Source of the DNA: Bog-473 sp963788585 | GTDB lineage: Bacteria > Actinomycetota > Acidimicrobiia > Acidimicrobiales > RAAP-2 | Length of the DNA stretch: 64,000 bases | Assembly (NCBI GenBank): GCA_963788585.1 | Contig: CAWBHA010000004.1 | Coordinates: 310,001 to 374,000 of the forward strand | Direction: 5' to 3' | Part shown: piece after piece, positions 52,696-61,226 of the stretch | Position numbering within the stretch: position 1 is the stretch's first letter | Layout of the letters: each line of letters starts with the position of its first letter | Notes under the pieces: generated by a model | The model's input: only the letters and a program-made list of their open reading frames with translations | Told to the model about the DNA's origin: nothing | Database searches by the model: none | Made by a program: the position numbers and the translations under genes

Positions 52696-53466
52696 TCACG
52701 GCCCAGCGAAGTCCACGACGACCGGCGCGTGGTCGGACGGCTTCTTCCCCTTCCGCGCGTCGCGGTCCCGGAAGGCTCCGGTCGCGCGCCCGACGAGATC
52801 CTCGCTCACGAGGACGAGGTCGATGCGCATCCCGCGTCCCTCGTGAAAGTCGCCCGCGCGGTAGTCCCACCAGGTGAACGTCCCGGAGTCGTTGAAACGT
52901 CGGAACACATCTTCGAGACCCCAATCCTCGACTTCACGTAGAGCCCTACGTTCCGGCTCGCTCACGTGCGTCGCGCCGACGTAGGCCGCCGGGTCCCAGA
53001 CGTCGCCGTCGTCCGGCGCAACGTTGAAGTCTCCGCACACCGCCACGGATGAACCCGGCGGGCACGTCTCGTCCAACGTCTCACGGAGACGGGCCAGCCA
53101 GGCGAGCTTCACGGCATAGAACTCATTGTCGAGGGCGCGCCCATTCGGCACGTAGACCGAAAACACCCTGGTGCCGGCGCATTGCGCGGAGACGATGCGC
53201 CGGCCGTGCTCGTCGTCGGCAGTGCCGAATCCGCGCGTCACGTCGGCTAACCCGACCTTGCTGACGATGGCCACCCCATTCCAACGACCGTCCCCGAAGT
53301 GGGCGGACTCGTACCCAAGCTCTGAGAACTCCTTCTCGGGAAACTTGTCGTCGGCCAGCTTGGTTTCCTGCATGCAGAGCACGTCCGGCCGGTTGGCCTC
53401 GATCCACTCGGTGACCCGGGGCATCCGGGCCATCAGCGAATTCACGTTCCAGGTGGCTAGGCGCAT
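52696..53466 (-). CDS. xth: Exodeoxyribonuclease III (AP endonuclease)
   Basis: A 256-aa DNA-repair nuclease of the exonuclease-endonuclease-phosphatase fold. RLATWNVNSLMARMPRVTEW, the metal Glu in LCMQETKLAD, VYVPNGRALDNEFYAVKLAW, the Asp-Asn pair of CGDFNVAPDD, and the C-terminal SDHAPVVVDF are all in place. It cuts DNA at abasic sites and removes 3' blocks. The ATG overlaps the FabZ-like stop (TGATG) and has GGAGGAG upstream. Confidence 0.95.
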   Translation of the reverse strand: MRLATWNVNSLMARMPRVTEWIEANRPDVLCMQETKLADDKFPEKEFSELGYESAHFGDGRWNGVAIVSKVGLADVTRGFGTADDEHGRRIVSAQCAGTRVFSVYVPNGRALDNEFYAVKLAWLARLRETLDETCPPGSSVAVCGDFNVAPDDGDVWDPAAYVGATHVSEPERRALREVEDWGLEDVFRRFNDSGTFTWWDYRAGDFHEGRGMRIDLVLVSEDLVGRATGAFRDRDARKGKKPSDHAPVVVDFAGP

Positions 53467-53903
53467 CACTCTCCTCCCGCGTCGGCGATCACGAACAGGA
53501 TCTCGGCCTCACACGCGGTCTTCCCTCCAACCGAGGCCCGCCCATGGCCGCGTCCCGCCCGGGCGGACAAACGGTCCATGGTGACCGCGAGGTCGAGCGT
53601 GTCCCCTGGGACCACTTGGCGCCGAAAACGCGCGCGCTCGATACCGCCGAACAGCGGCAATTTCCCGCGGTAGCGCTGATCCAGAAGCACCGCTATGCCA
53701 CCGAGCTGGGCGAGCGACTCGACCATGAGCACGCCGGGCAGGGTCGGCCGGCCGGGGAAGTGACCGGCGAAGAACGGCTCGTCCCCCGTCAACACCCATG
53801 TACCCGTGGCGGAGACGCCGGGCTCGACGGCCTGTACCTCGCTCACGAAGAGAAAGGGGGGCCGGTGTGGGAGAACATCGGAGGGTTGCGGAGGAGCGGT
53901 CAC
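53466..53903 (-). CDS. FabZ-like 3-hydroxyacyl-ACP dehydratase
   Basis: A 145-aa hot-dog-fold dehydratase. PHRPPFLFVSEVQAVEPG precedes the active site FFAGHFPGRPTLPGVLMVES, with His and Glu as in FabZ. It removes water from 3-hydroxyacyl-ACP in fatty-acid synthesis; a role in a modified pathway cannot be excluded. GTG start overlaps the upstream stop (GTGA). Confidence 0.9.
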   Translation of the reverse strand: MTAPPQPSDVLPHRPPFLFVSEVQAVEPGVSATGTWVLTGDEPFFAGHFPGRPTLPGVLMVESLAQLGGIAVLLDQRYRGKLPLFGGIERARFRRQVVPGDTLDLAVTMDRLSARAGRGHGRASVGGKTACEAEILFVIADAGGE

Positions 53904-55354
53904 GACCTCTCGGCGGCTGCCCGCTTCTTGGTGGACTTCTTCGCGCCACCAGCGTTCTTCGCCACCTTCTTGGCCGCTTTCTTCACGACTTTCGCCGATG
54001 TCACCTGCTTCGCGGCCTTCGTCGATGTCGACTTCTTGGCGGCCTTGGCTGCCTTCGCGGCCTTGGCGGGCGGTGCTCCGGCCTTCTTGGCCGAGGCCTG
54101 TGACTTCTTCGCCGCCTTCTGAGGCGCAGCCTTGTCGGAACCCGCCGGCTTCTTGTCGGCGGGGGTCCCCTTCTTGGCGGCCGCACGCTGACTCGCCGCC
54201 GCGGCACGCCCAGCCGGCAGGGCGAGCTCCGCCACACGCCGCGGCGGGTCCAATCCCGCCAGGACGAAGGGGCGAACCTCACCCTTCTTGAGGACCTGTC
54301 GCGCCTTGGTCGGAGGTGGCGTCCCCATGGCGGCCAGCGGGATGTAGCAATGCAGCGAACCGCCGCCGGGAAGCGGCACGTCGACCATGGCGCCGTGCGA
54401 CGTGAACGACACGACCTCCCCCTCGATGGTGCTCCCAACAGGGAACGCGGCCACGAAGTTGATGAAGGCCAGCGGCTCGTTGACCGCGGGCGGCGGGACG
54501 GCGCGCTGCTTCTTCCGGGTGCGGTCGGTCCGCGCGGATGGCGCGTCCGCCCTGGTGTCTCCCCGCTTCCGCGCGACCTCCTTCTTCGCCTTGGCGCTCT
54601 TTTGCGATGGTGCCTTCTTGGCCGCGGCGGCCTTCTTGGAAGCGCCCTTGAGCTTCTGGGGCTTGGCCGGGTGGAGTGCCTCTTCGACGGCCTCGTCGAT
54701 GGCGCTGGAGAAGACCGGGTCGAGCTTGGCCCGTGGAGGCGGTGATGCGGGCGTGAGGGGCCAGCTCGTGTCGACCGGCGGCGCCGACTTCTTCGAGGCC
54801 TTCTTGACCTTGGCCCCCTTCTTTGCCGCCTTCTTGGCCGCCCGGGCCAACTCCGCCGCCTTGGCAGGGGCGGACGCCGGGTCCTTCCTGGACCTGACCT
54901 CGGCCGTGGCGGCACGGCTCTTGGGGCCCCGGATGGGGAGGCGCGGCGTGAAGATCCAGCCGACGCCGGGTACCGGCTTGCCACCGATCAGGCGTCCCTC
55001 GTCGAAGAGCCACGGATGCTCTCCGTGGAATTCCTGGAAGGAGTCGTTGGACAGCACGGTCGCACCGGTGCGCTCGGCGATGCGTAGTACGAAGGCGTCG
55101 CCGCGACCGATCGCGCCGGCGGGCGGCGAGATCACCTCGCCGTTGAGCATGGCGTCACGCACCGCCTCCCGCTCGGCGTCGGACACCCGGTGTTCGAAGG
55201 TGGCGTCCACCACCACGATGATCTGGGCCTTCGGGTCCTCAGCGGCGTACGCACGGACGGCCTCGTCCAGCTGTTTGAGACTCGGTGCGGTTCTTCCTTC
55301 GGTGGCGAGGTTCGACCCATCCACCACGACGTAATGCGGTTCAGCCAATGGCAC
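53900..55354 (-). CDS. NYN/PIN-type RNase domain plus S1-like domain with histone-like Lys/Ala tail
   Basis: A 484-aa protein with three parts. Residues 1-145 look like a Zc3h12a/NYN-type PIN ribonuclease, with acidic residues Asp12 (VVVDGSN), Asp50 (VVVDATF), Asp86 (GRGDAF) and Asp104 (LSNDSF). A basic linker follows, then at about 300-350 an S1/OB-like segment (GSTIEGEVVSFTSHGAMVDV). The remaining tail is KKA/AKK repeats like histone H1. The GTG at 55354 overlaps the kgd stop by 14 bases. Probably an RNA-binding nuclease; the target is unknown. Confidence 0.75.
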   Translation of the reverse strand: MPLAEPHYVVVDGSNLATEGRTAPSLKQLDEAVRAYAAEDPKAQIIVVVDATFEHRVSDAEREAVRDAMLNGEVISPPAGAIGRGDAFVLRIAERTGATVLSNDSFQEFHGEHPWLFDEGRLIGGKPVPGVGWIFTPRLPIRGPKSRAATAEVRSRKDPASAPAKAAELARAAKKAAKKGAKVKKASKKSAPPVDTSWPLTPASPPPRAKLDPVFSSAIDEAVEEALHPAKPQKLKGASKKAAAAKKAPSQKSAKAKKEVARKRGDTRADAPSARTDRTRKKQRAVPPPAVNEPLAFINFVAAFPVGSTIEGEVVSFTSHGAMVDVPLPGGGSLHCYIPLAAMGTPPPTKARQVLKKGEVRPFVLAGLDPPRRVAELALPAGRAAAASQRAAAKKGTPADKKPAGSDKAAPQKAAKKSQASAKKAGAPPAKAAKAAKAAKKSTSTKAAKQVTSAKVVKKAAKKVAKNAGGAKKSTKKRAAAERS

Positions 55355-58300
55355 GCCGCAACAGATCGGCCTGCTCCAGCTGATGCAGGGCGGCACTCCC
55401 GATGGCGGGGCTGGCGGACTCGGCCCGGCTCACCTGACGAAGCCGCAGGCGCTCCGGGAGGCAGGCGTGGAGCCTGGCGTGCACGAAGAACCAGGCGCCC
55501 ATGTTCTCGGGCTCCTCCTGCAGCCACACGACCTCCGTCGCCTGCGCGTAACGCTCGAAGATCGCCCTCAACAACTGGACCGGCCACGGATAGATCTGTT
55601 CGACCCTGACGACGGCGACCTGGCTCGCCTGGCCGGGCTCCAGCTCCGTTCGGCGCTGGGCCGCCTCCTGGCTGATCTTCCCGCTGCACAGCACGATACG
55701 GCGCACCATCGAGGGGTCCTCGACCGACGCGTCGTCGATGACGTGCTGGAAGGACCCCGACTCCAGCTCGGCAAAGGTCGAACGGGTCGCGTGGGCCCGC
55801 AACATCGACTTCGGCGTGACGACGACGAGCGGACGCTTGGGCTCGAGACGCGCCTGGGAACGCAGGAGGTGGAAGTACTGCGCCGCGGTGGTGGGCACGG
55901 TCACCCGGATGTTGTCCCGCGCCGAGAGCGACAGGAACCGCTCGAAGCGCGACGACGAGTGCTCCGGGCCCTGGCCCTCGTAGCCGTGCGGGAGCAGCAG
56001 CACGAGGCTGGCGTATTGCCCCCACTTGTTCTCCGCCGCCACGACGAAGTTGTCGATGATGATCTGCGCCCCGTTGGCGAAGTCCCCAAACTGGGCTTCC
56101 CACGCGACGAGGGCTTCGGGCGCCTCGACCGAATAGCCGTACTCGAAACCAAGGGCCGCGTACTCGGACAGCAAAGAGTCGCGCACCGTGAAGTTGCCCA
56201 TCTCGCCGGACGGCGTCAACTGGGTGGCTCCGATGCGCTGGAGGCCGTCGCGGATGTGGGCCAGCGGGACGTACTCCGCACCGGTGTTGTAGTCCACGAG
56301 GACGTCATGGCGCTGGCTGAAGGTGCCGCGCCGTGTGTCTTGCCCGGTCAGGCGCACATTGACGTCCTCGTACATCAGAGAGCCGATGGCCAGCGCCTCG
56401 GCGAGCGCCCAGTCGACCTGTCCGGCGGCGACAAGCTCTTCACGCTGGGCGAATTGTCGTTCGAGCTTGGGGTGGATGGTGAAGCCGTCGGGCACTGAGC
56501 GCACGACCGACGACAGCGCGCGCAGCACGTCGGGGGCGACGCCGGTCTGGGGTGAGGGGGCGTCCTCCAGGACCGGTTCCGGTGCCAGCAGCTCGGTCGG
56601 CGCCAGCGACGGCTCCCCGCGCACCTCGTCGAGCACCACCTGGAGCTTGGCATTGAAATCGTCGAGGGCTGACTCGGCCTCCTCGAGTGTGATGTCGCCG
56701 CGCCGCACGAGCGTCTCGGTGTACAGCTTGCGTACGGAGCGCTTGGCCTCGATTCGCTGGTACATCAGCGGCTGCGTGTAGCTGGGATCGTCGCCCTCGT
56801 TGTGCCCGTGCCTGCGGTAGGAGACCAAGTCGATGACCACGTCCTTGTGGAAGGTCTGCCGGAACATGAAGGCCAGTCTCGCCGCCCGCACACAGGCCTC
56901 GGGGTCGTCGCCGTTGACGTGGAAGATCGGTGCCTGGACCATCTTGGCGACGTCGGTCGGGTAGACCGACGACCGCGCCGACGCGGGTGCGGTCGTGAAG
57001 CCGAGCTGGTTGTTGATGACCACGTGCACCGTCCCCCCGGTGCGGTAGCCCGACAACCCGGAGAGGTTGAGTGTCTCCGCGACGACCCCCTGCCCGGCAA
57101 AGGCGGCGTCCCCGTGCACGAGCACAGACATGCAAGGGAACCCGGCGACGCCCTCGGCGGCGGCGGCGGGGGTCCCGTCGGTGGGGGGCGACAGGCGGTC
57201 CTGCTTCGCCCGCGTCATGCCCTCGACGACTGGATCGACTGCCTCGAGGTGGGACGGGTTCGAGGCCAAGGTGATGGGGAGCTCTTCCCCGGCGCTCGCC
57301 ACGAAGGTACCGCGGGCGCCCTTGTGGTACTTCACGTCACCGGAGCCCTGGACGGACTCGGGATCGAGGTTGCCCTCGAACTCCTCGAAGATCTCGCGGT
57401 ACGACTTGCCGACGATGTTGGCCAGCACGTTGAGGCGGCCCCGATGCGCCATCCCCATGACGACCTCGGCCACGCCGGCGCCGGCGGCCGAGTCGAGCAG
57501 CGCATCGAGCAGCACGATGGTCGACTCGGCGCCCTCGAGCCCGAAGCGCTTCTGCCCGACGTAGCGCGTGTGCAGGAAGCGCTCGAAGACCTCCGCCGCG
57601 TTCAGACGGTCGAGGATGTGGCGCTGCTCCTCGAGGTTGAGCGTGGTCGGCTGCCCCTCGACGTGCTCCTGGATCCAGCGCTTCTGCTCCGGATCCTGGA
57701 TGTGCATGTACTCAATCCCGAGCGTGCGGCAGTAGGCATCACGGAGCACGTGGAGGATCTCGTCGAGCGTCGCGACGTCGCGCCCGGCCAGCCCGTCGGC
57801 GACGAACTGCCGCGGGAGGTCCCAGATGGTCAGCCCGTAGCTGAGGGGATCGAGCTCGGGGTGGATGTGCGGCGGCTCGGCATCGAGAGGGTCCAGGTGG
57901 GCGATGAGGTGCCCGCGCACGCGGTACATGTTGATGAGGGTCTGGACGTGCACCTGCTTGACCAGGCGCTGGTGCTCGCCCTCCTCGGTGCCCTCGCCGG
58001 CGTTGCTGTCCACCTGCCAGCGCACCGGCTCGTAGGGCACCCCCATCGACTCGAAGAGGTCGTCGTAGAAGCCGTCGGCGCCGGTGAGGAGGGCGGCCAC
58101 GCGGCCCAGGAACAGGCCCGATTCGGCTCCTTGGATGATGCGGTGGTCGTAGGTCGAGGTGAGGGTCACAACCTTGCCCAGCCCGAGTTGTGCCAGGACG
58201 CGCGGGTCGGCCGCCTCGAACCCGGCGGGATAGCCCAACGCGCCGACCCCGATGATGGCGCCCTGCCCGGGCATGAGGCGGGGCACCGACTGGATGGTGC

Positions 58301-59063
58301 CGAGCGTCCCCGGGTTGGTCAGCGAGACCGTGGTGCCCGCGAAGTCGTCGGGAACGATCTTGTTCGTCTGGATCTTGCGGATGAGGTCCTCGTAGGCCAA
58401 CACGAAGGAGCGGAAGTCGAGGGTGTCCGCCTCCTTGATGCACGGCACTAGCAGCGTGCGCGTCCCATCGCTTTTCTCCTGGTCCACCGCGAGCCCGAGC
58501 CCGACGTGCTTGTGGTGGACCACACCTGGCTTCCCGCTGCCGTCGGCGTCGCCCACAAAGGTGGCGTTGAGCGAGGGGACGTCGTGCAGGGCGCGGACCA
58601 CGGCGTAGCCGATGATGTGGGTGAAGCTGACCTTCGCGCCGGTCGTGCGGGCGAGCTGATTGTTGAGGATGAGCCGGTTCACCTCGAGCAGGCGGGCGGG
58701 CACCGTGCGGACGCTGGTCGCCGTCGGGACGGTGAGACTGGCCTCCATGTTGGCGACGATGCGCGAGGCGGCGCCGCGCAGCGGGACGGGCTCGTCGGTC
58801 CCCGCCTCACCGATGGGAGCACGAACCGGGGCGGCGACCGCCGGCACGGCGACGGCCGGAGGCGCAGCCTGCGCGGGGGTCGGCGTCGCGGCCACCGCCG
58901 GCGGGGCTTGGGGCGCCGGCACGGGGGCGGGCCGGTAGTCGGCGAAGAACTCCCGCCAGCTCTCGCTCACCGAGTCCGGGTCGGCGAGGAAGCGGTCGTA
59001 CATGTCGTCGACCAGCCACGCGTTGGGGCCAAAGGAGCCTCCCGCGCCACCGAACTGGGTCAT
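55341..59063 (-). CDS. kgd: Multifunctional 2-oxoglutarate dehydrogenase/decarboxylase
   Basis: A 1240-aa actinobacterial Kgd (OdhA/SucA type). The N-terminal segment FGPNAWLVDDMYDRFLADPD is followed by an Ala/Pro linker, a dihydrolipoamide acyltransferase-like domain (LARTTGAKVSFTHIIGYAVV; STYDHRIIQGAESGLFLGR) and the ThDP-dependent E1 domain (EVVMGMAHRGRLNVL; VHGDAAFAGQGVVAETLNLS; GYEGQGPEHSSSRFERFL). It decarboxylates 2-oxoglutarate in the TCA cycle, working with separate E2/E3. The ATG is 6 bases after TAGGGT, so probably leaderless. Confidence 0.96.
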   Translation of the reverse strand: MTQFGGAGGSFGPNAWLVDDMYDRFLADPDSVSESWREFFADYRPAPVPAPQAPPAVAATPTPAQAAPPAVAVPAVAAPVRAPIGEAGTDEPVPLRGAASRIVANMEASLTVPTATSVRTVPARLLEVNRLILNNQLARTTGAKVSFTHIIGYAVVRALHDVPSLNATFVGDADGSGKPGVVHHKHVGLGLAVDQEKSDGTRTLLVPCIKEADTLDFRSFVLAYEDLIRKIQTNKIVPDDFAGTTVSLTNPGTLGTIQSVPRLMPGQGAIIGVGALGYPAGFEAADPRVLAQLGLGKVVTLTSTYDHRIIQGAESGLFLGRVAALLTGADGFYDDLFESMGVPYEPVRWQVDSNAGEGTEEGEHQRLVKQVHVQTLINMYRVRGHLIAHLDPLDAEPPHIHPELDPLSYGLTIWDLPRQFVADGLAGRDVATLDEILHVLRDAYCRTLGIEYMHIQDPEQKRWIQEHVEGQPTTLNLEEQRHILDRLNAAEVFERFLHTRYVGQKRFGLEGAESTIVLLDALLDSAAGAGVAEVVMGMAHRGRLNVLANIVGKSYREIFEEFEGNLDPESVQGSGDVKYHKGARGTFVASAGEELPITLASNPSHLEAVDPVVEGMTRAKQDRLSPPTDGTPAAAAEGVAGFPCMSVLVHGDAAFAGQGVVAETLNLSGLSGYRTGGTVHVVINNQLGFTTAPASARSSVYPTDVAKMVQAPIFHVNGDDPEACVRAARLAFMFRQTFHKDVVIDLVSYRRHGHNEGDDPSYTQPLMYQRIEAKRSVRKLYTETLVRRGDITLEEAESALDDFNAKLQVVLDEVRGEPSLAPTELLAPEPVLEDAPSPQTGVAPDVLRALSSVVRSVPDGFTIHPKLERQFAQREELVAAGQVDWALAEALAIGSLMYEDVNVRLTGQDTRRGTFSQRHDVLVDYNTGAEYVPLAHIRDGLQRIGATQLTPSGEMGNFTVRDSLLSEYAALGFEYGYSVEAPEALVAWEAQFGDFANGAQIIIDNFVVAAENKWGQYASLVLLLPHGYEGQGPEHSSSRFERFLSLSARDNIRVTVPTTAAQYFHLLRSQARLEPKRPLVVVTPKSMLRAHATRSTFAELESGSFQHVIDDASVEDPSMVRRIVLCSGKISQEAAQRRTELEPGQASQVAVVRVEQIYPWPVQLLRAIFERYAQATEVVWLQEEPENMGAWFFVHARLHACLPERLRLRQVSRAESASPAIGSAALHQLEQADLLRRAIG

Positions 59064-59125
59064 GAGCCAACCCTACCGGTGGCGATCGGCCCGAGGGGGC
59101 GCTCCAGGTAGCGTCTGCCCTGCCC

Positions 59126-59932
59126 ATGAGCTATCCGGCCGCCCTCCACGTCCTCACGCGGCCCGGCCCCGGGGCGGGTGCGGCGACCGTGATCTTCGTG
59201 CACGGCTCGCTCGACCGAGGGGAGAGCTTCCGCCGCGTGATACGGCGGTTGCCGGACGTCGCCTCGGTGGCCTACGACCGCCGGGGATACCAGGGATCGC
59301 GGGGCGGCGGTGTGGTGGATCTCGGGGGGCACATCGAGGACCTGCTGCGGATCGCCGAGGCCGAGCGGGACAGCGGCGGCAGTGGTGGCCCGCTGGTGGC
59401 AGTCGGCCACAGCCTCGGTGGCGATGTCGTTCTGGGTGCGGCACTGGCGGCGCCGAGCGCCTTCGCCGCCATCGGCGCCTACGAACCGCCCATGCCGTGG
59501 TTGGGGTTCCGGCGAGACGGGGCGGTTCGGCCATGGCCGATCCTCGAGGAGGAACCGGGGGTGGAGGTCGAACGGTTCTTCTCCCGGATGGTGAGCGACG
59601 CGGCCTGGTCCCGTCTGACCGACGAGGGGCGTGCGACGCGCCGGGCCGACGGCCCCGCCCTGATCGCCGACCTGCACAGCTTCCGTCGCGAAGCGCCGCC
59701 CTTCGACGTGACGGCGCTGGAGGTTCCCTCGGTCTTCGGGATGGGCGACACGACCTCGACGCCGCACCACCGCCGGACCGTGCAGTGGTTGGGGGAGCAC
59801 GTGCCGGGTGCCTCCGTCTACGAGATCGCCGGGGCGCAACACGGCGCGCACCTGTCGCACCCCGATCACTTCGCTGCGTTCACCCGCTCGATTATCGAGC
59901 GATCAGCGGGAGCCCGAGCCGAGGTGTCCTAG
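59126..59932 (+). CDS. Alpha/beta hydrolase
   Basis: A 268-aa alpha/beta-fold hydrolase. The oxyanion region is VIFVHGSLDRGESFRRV, the nucleophile elbow is GHSLGG near residue 92, and the catalytic His is in GAQHGAHLSHPDHF. Soluble; substrate unknown. ATG lies 11 bases after TAGCGT. Divergent from kgd, with 62 bases between. Ends overlapping the DMT gene by 4 bases. Confidence 0.9.
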   Translation: MSYPAALHVLTRPGPGAGAATVIFVHGSLDRGESFRRVIRRLPDVASVAYDRRGYQGSRGGGVVDLGGHIEDLLRIAEAERDSGGSGGPLVAVGHSLGGDVVLGAALAAPSAFAAIGAYEPPMPWLGFRRDGAVRPWPILEEEPGVEVERFFSRMVSDAAWSRLTDEGRATRRADGPALIADLHSFRREAPPFDVTALEVPSVFGMGDTTSTPHHRRTVQWLGEHVPGASVYEIAGAQHGAHLSHPDHFAAFTRSIIERSAGARAEVS

Positions 59933-60888
59933 GCCGACGAGAAGGGCAGGCCGCTGTCGTGGGCGGACGCCGCAGCCCCTGCGTGATGGGGGTGCTTGAG
60001 CCGGCGGGAGAGCAGTTCCTCGTACTCGGCCCCCTTGCCCTCGCTCTTCATGCCCGTGATCAGCGGCGAGTTGGAGAGGAACACGGCCCCCATGAACATG
60101 ACCAGGAGCGACAGCGCCTCCAGTGGACCGTAGGGACCAGACGTGCGCAGCGTGTCGCCGTACAGCACGATGCCCAAGCTGATGCTGACCAGCGGGTCGA
60201 CCAGGACCAGCGTCGACTGCGACGCGGCGAGCGGGCCGGCGTGGAAGGCGTTCTGCGTGAGGAACAGACCCAGGAGGCCGAACGCGATGAGGCCGTACGT
60301 CGGCCAATGCTCGAACAACGTGACCCAGTTGGTAGCGGCGTAATCGCTGACGACCTTGATGAGGGCCGCCGTGAAGGCGAACGAGATAGCCGCTGCCGTC
60401 CCGAACATGGCGGCCTTCCACCAGCGCGGGCCCCAGCGGGTCGCGACCACGGCGACGACGATGAGGAAGACGACCGTGGCGCCGACCACGATCCACCCCA
60501 GGTTGGTGGGCACCTCCGTCCCTCCGCCGGGTGCCGCGAAGAAGAGGAACCCGGCCAGGCCGAAGGCGATGGCCGATGCACCGACCCATTCGCGTATCGA
60601 GATGGAGAAGCGGAAGTAGATGCCGAGGATCGCAACCAGGAAAAGAAGCTCCATCGTCAGGATCGGCTGGACGACCGAGAGCCGGCCGATGTGGAGCGCG
60701 AAGGCCTGCAGGAGAAACGAGCAGATCATGAAGGCGAAGCCCAGCAACCACACGCCCCGGCGGAGCGCGTGGGTCATCAGGCTCAACCGCATGGTGGTGT
60801 CTTCCGGGGCGTCCTCCACCCCCATGCGCTGCAGCACGCTGCACAGCGCATTCGACAATGCCGCGGCAACCGCTAGGACATAGACCAT
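59929..60888 (-). CDS. DMT-family (EamA-like) permease
   Basis: A 319-aa membrane protein with about nine or ten helices in two related halves (VAAALSNALCSVLQRMGVED at the start; GLLGLFLTQNAFHAGPLAAS in the second half, then VDPLVSISLGIVLYGDTL). This matches the drug/metabolite transporter superfamily. Substrate unknown. The ATG at 60888 has GAGG seven bases upstream; TAAAAT near 60900-60906 may be its -10. Confidence 0.85.
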   Translation of the reverse strand: MVYVLAVAAALSNALCSVLQRMGVEDAPEDTTMRLSLMTHALRRGVWLLGFAFMICSFLLQAFALHIGRLSVVQPILTMELLFLVAILGIYFRFSISIREWVGASAIAFGLAGFLFFAAPGGGTEVPTNLGWIVVGATVVFLIVVAVVATRWGPRWWKAAMFGTAAAISFAFTAALIKVVSDYAATNWVTLFEHWPTYGLIAFGLLGLFLTQNAFHAGPLAASQSTLVLVDPLVSISLGIVLYGDTLRTSGPYGPLEALSLLVMFMGAVFLSNSPLITGMKSEGKGAEYEELLSRRLKHPHHAGAAASAHDSGLPFSSA

Positions 60889-61226
60889 CGCCTCGCACAA
60901 ATTTTAACGGGCGCCCGTCACAGATCACGCAGGGGAATCTCAGCTGACCCTCAGGTCCTTTCCGATGCGTCGTGATGGTCTTTCACGCAGGAATCCTGTG
61001 CGAAGCGCCGTTGGACACCGGATCACATCTCTCCTCGGCGAGTTGCCGCAGCAATTCCCAAGTTCATGATCAAAACAATTGTGGCAATTGCGTTACGTTT
61101 GCGTACATCTTCCGACATAGGGAGTGAAGAAGCGCGGGGCATCGGCCGTCACCGGGGCGGCCGGGAGTTCTAGGGAGTGCAATTGGGACCCAAGGGGTTA
61201 TTGAAGAGGGCTGTCTATGCGCGGCC
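60889..61226 (+). promoter_or_regulatory. Regulatory region of the peptide-type ABC operon
   Basis: A 338-base non-coding region. CAATTG-TGG-CAATTG at 61076-61090 is a spaced repeat of a palindrome, and AT-rich sequence (GATCAAAACAATTG) lies just upstream, suggesting the promoter and a regulator site. I see no known riboswitch. Confidence 0.4.

Noticed and set aside
53544..55334. Plus-strand ORFs rich in Phe/Leu/Ala opposite the Lys-rich gene
   Set aside because: They are the mirror of the AAG/GCC repeats of the basic tail.
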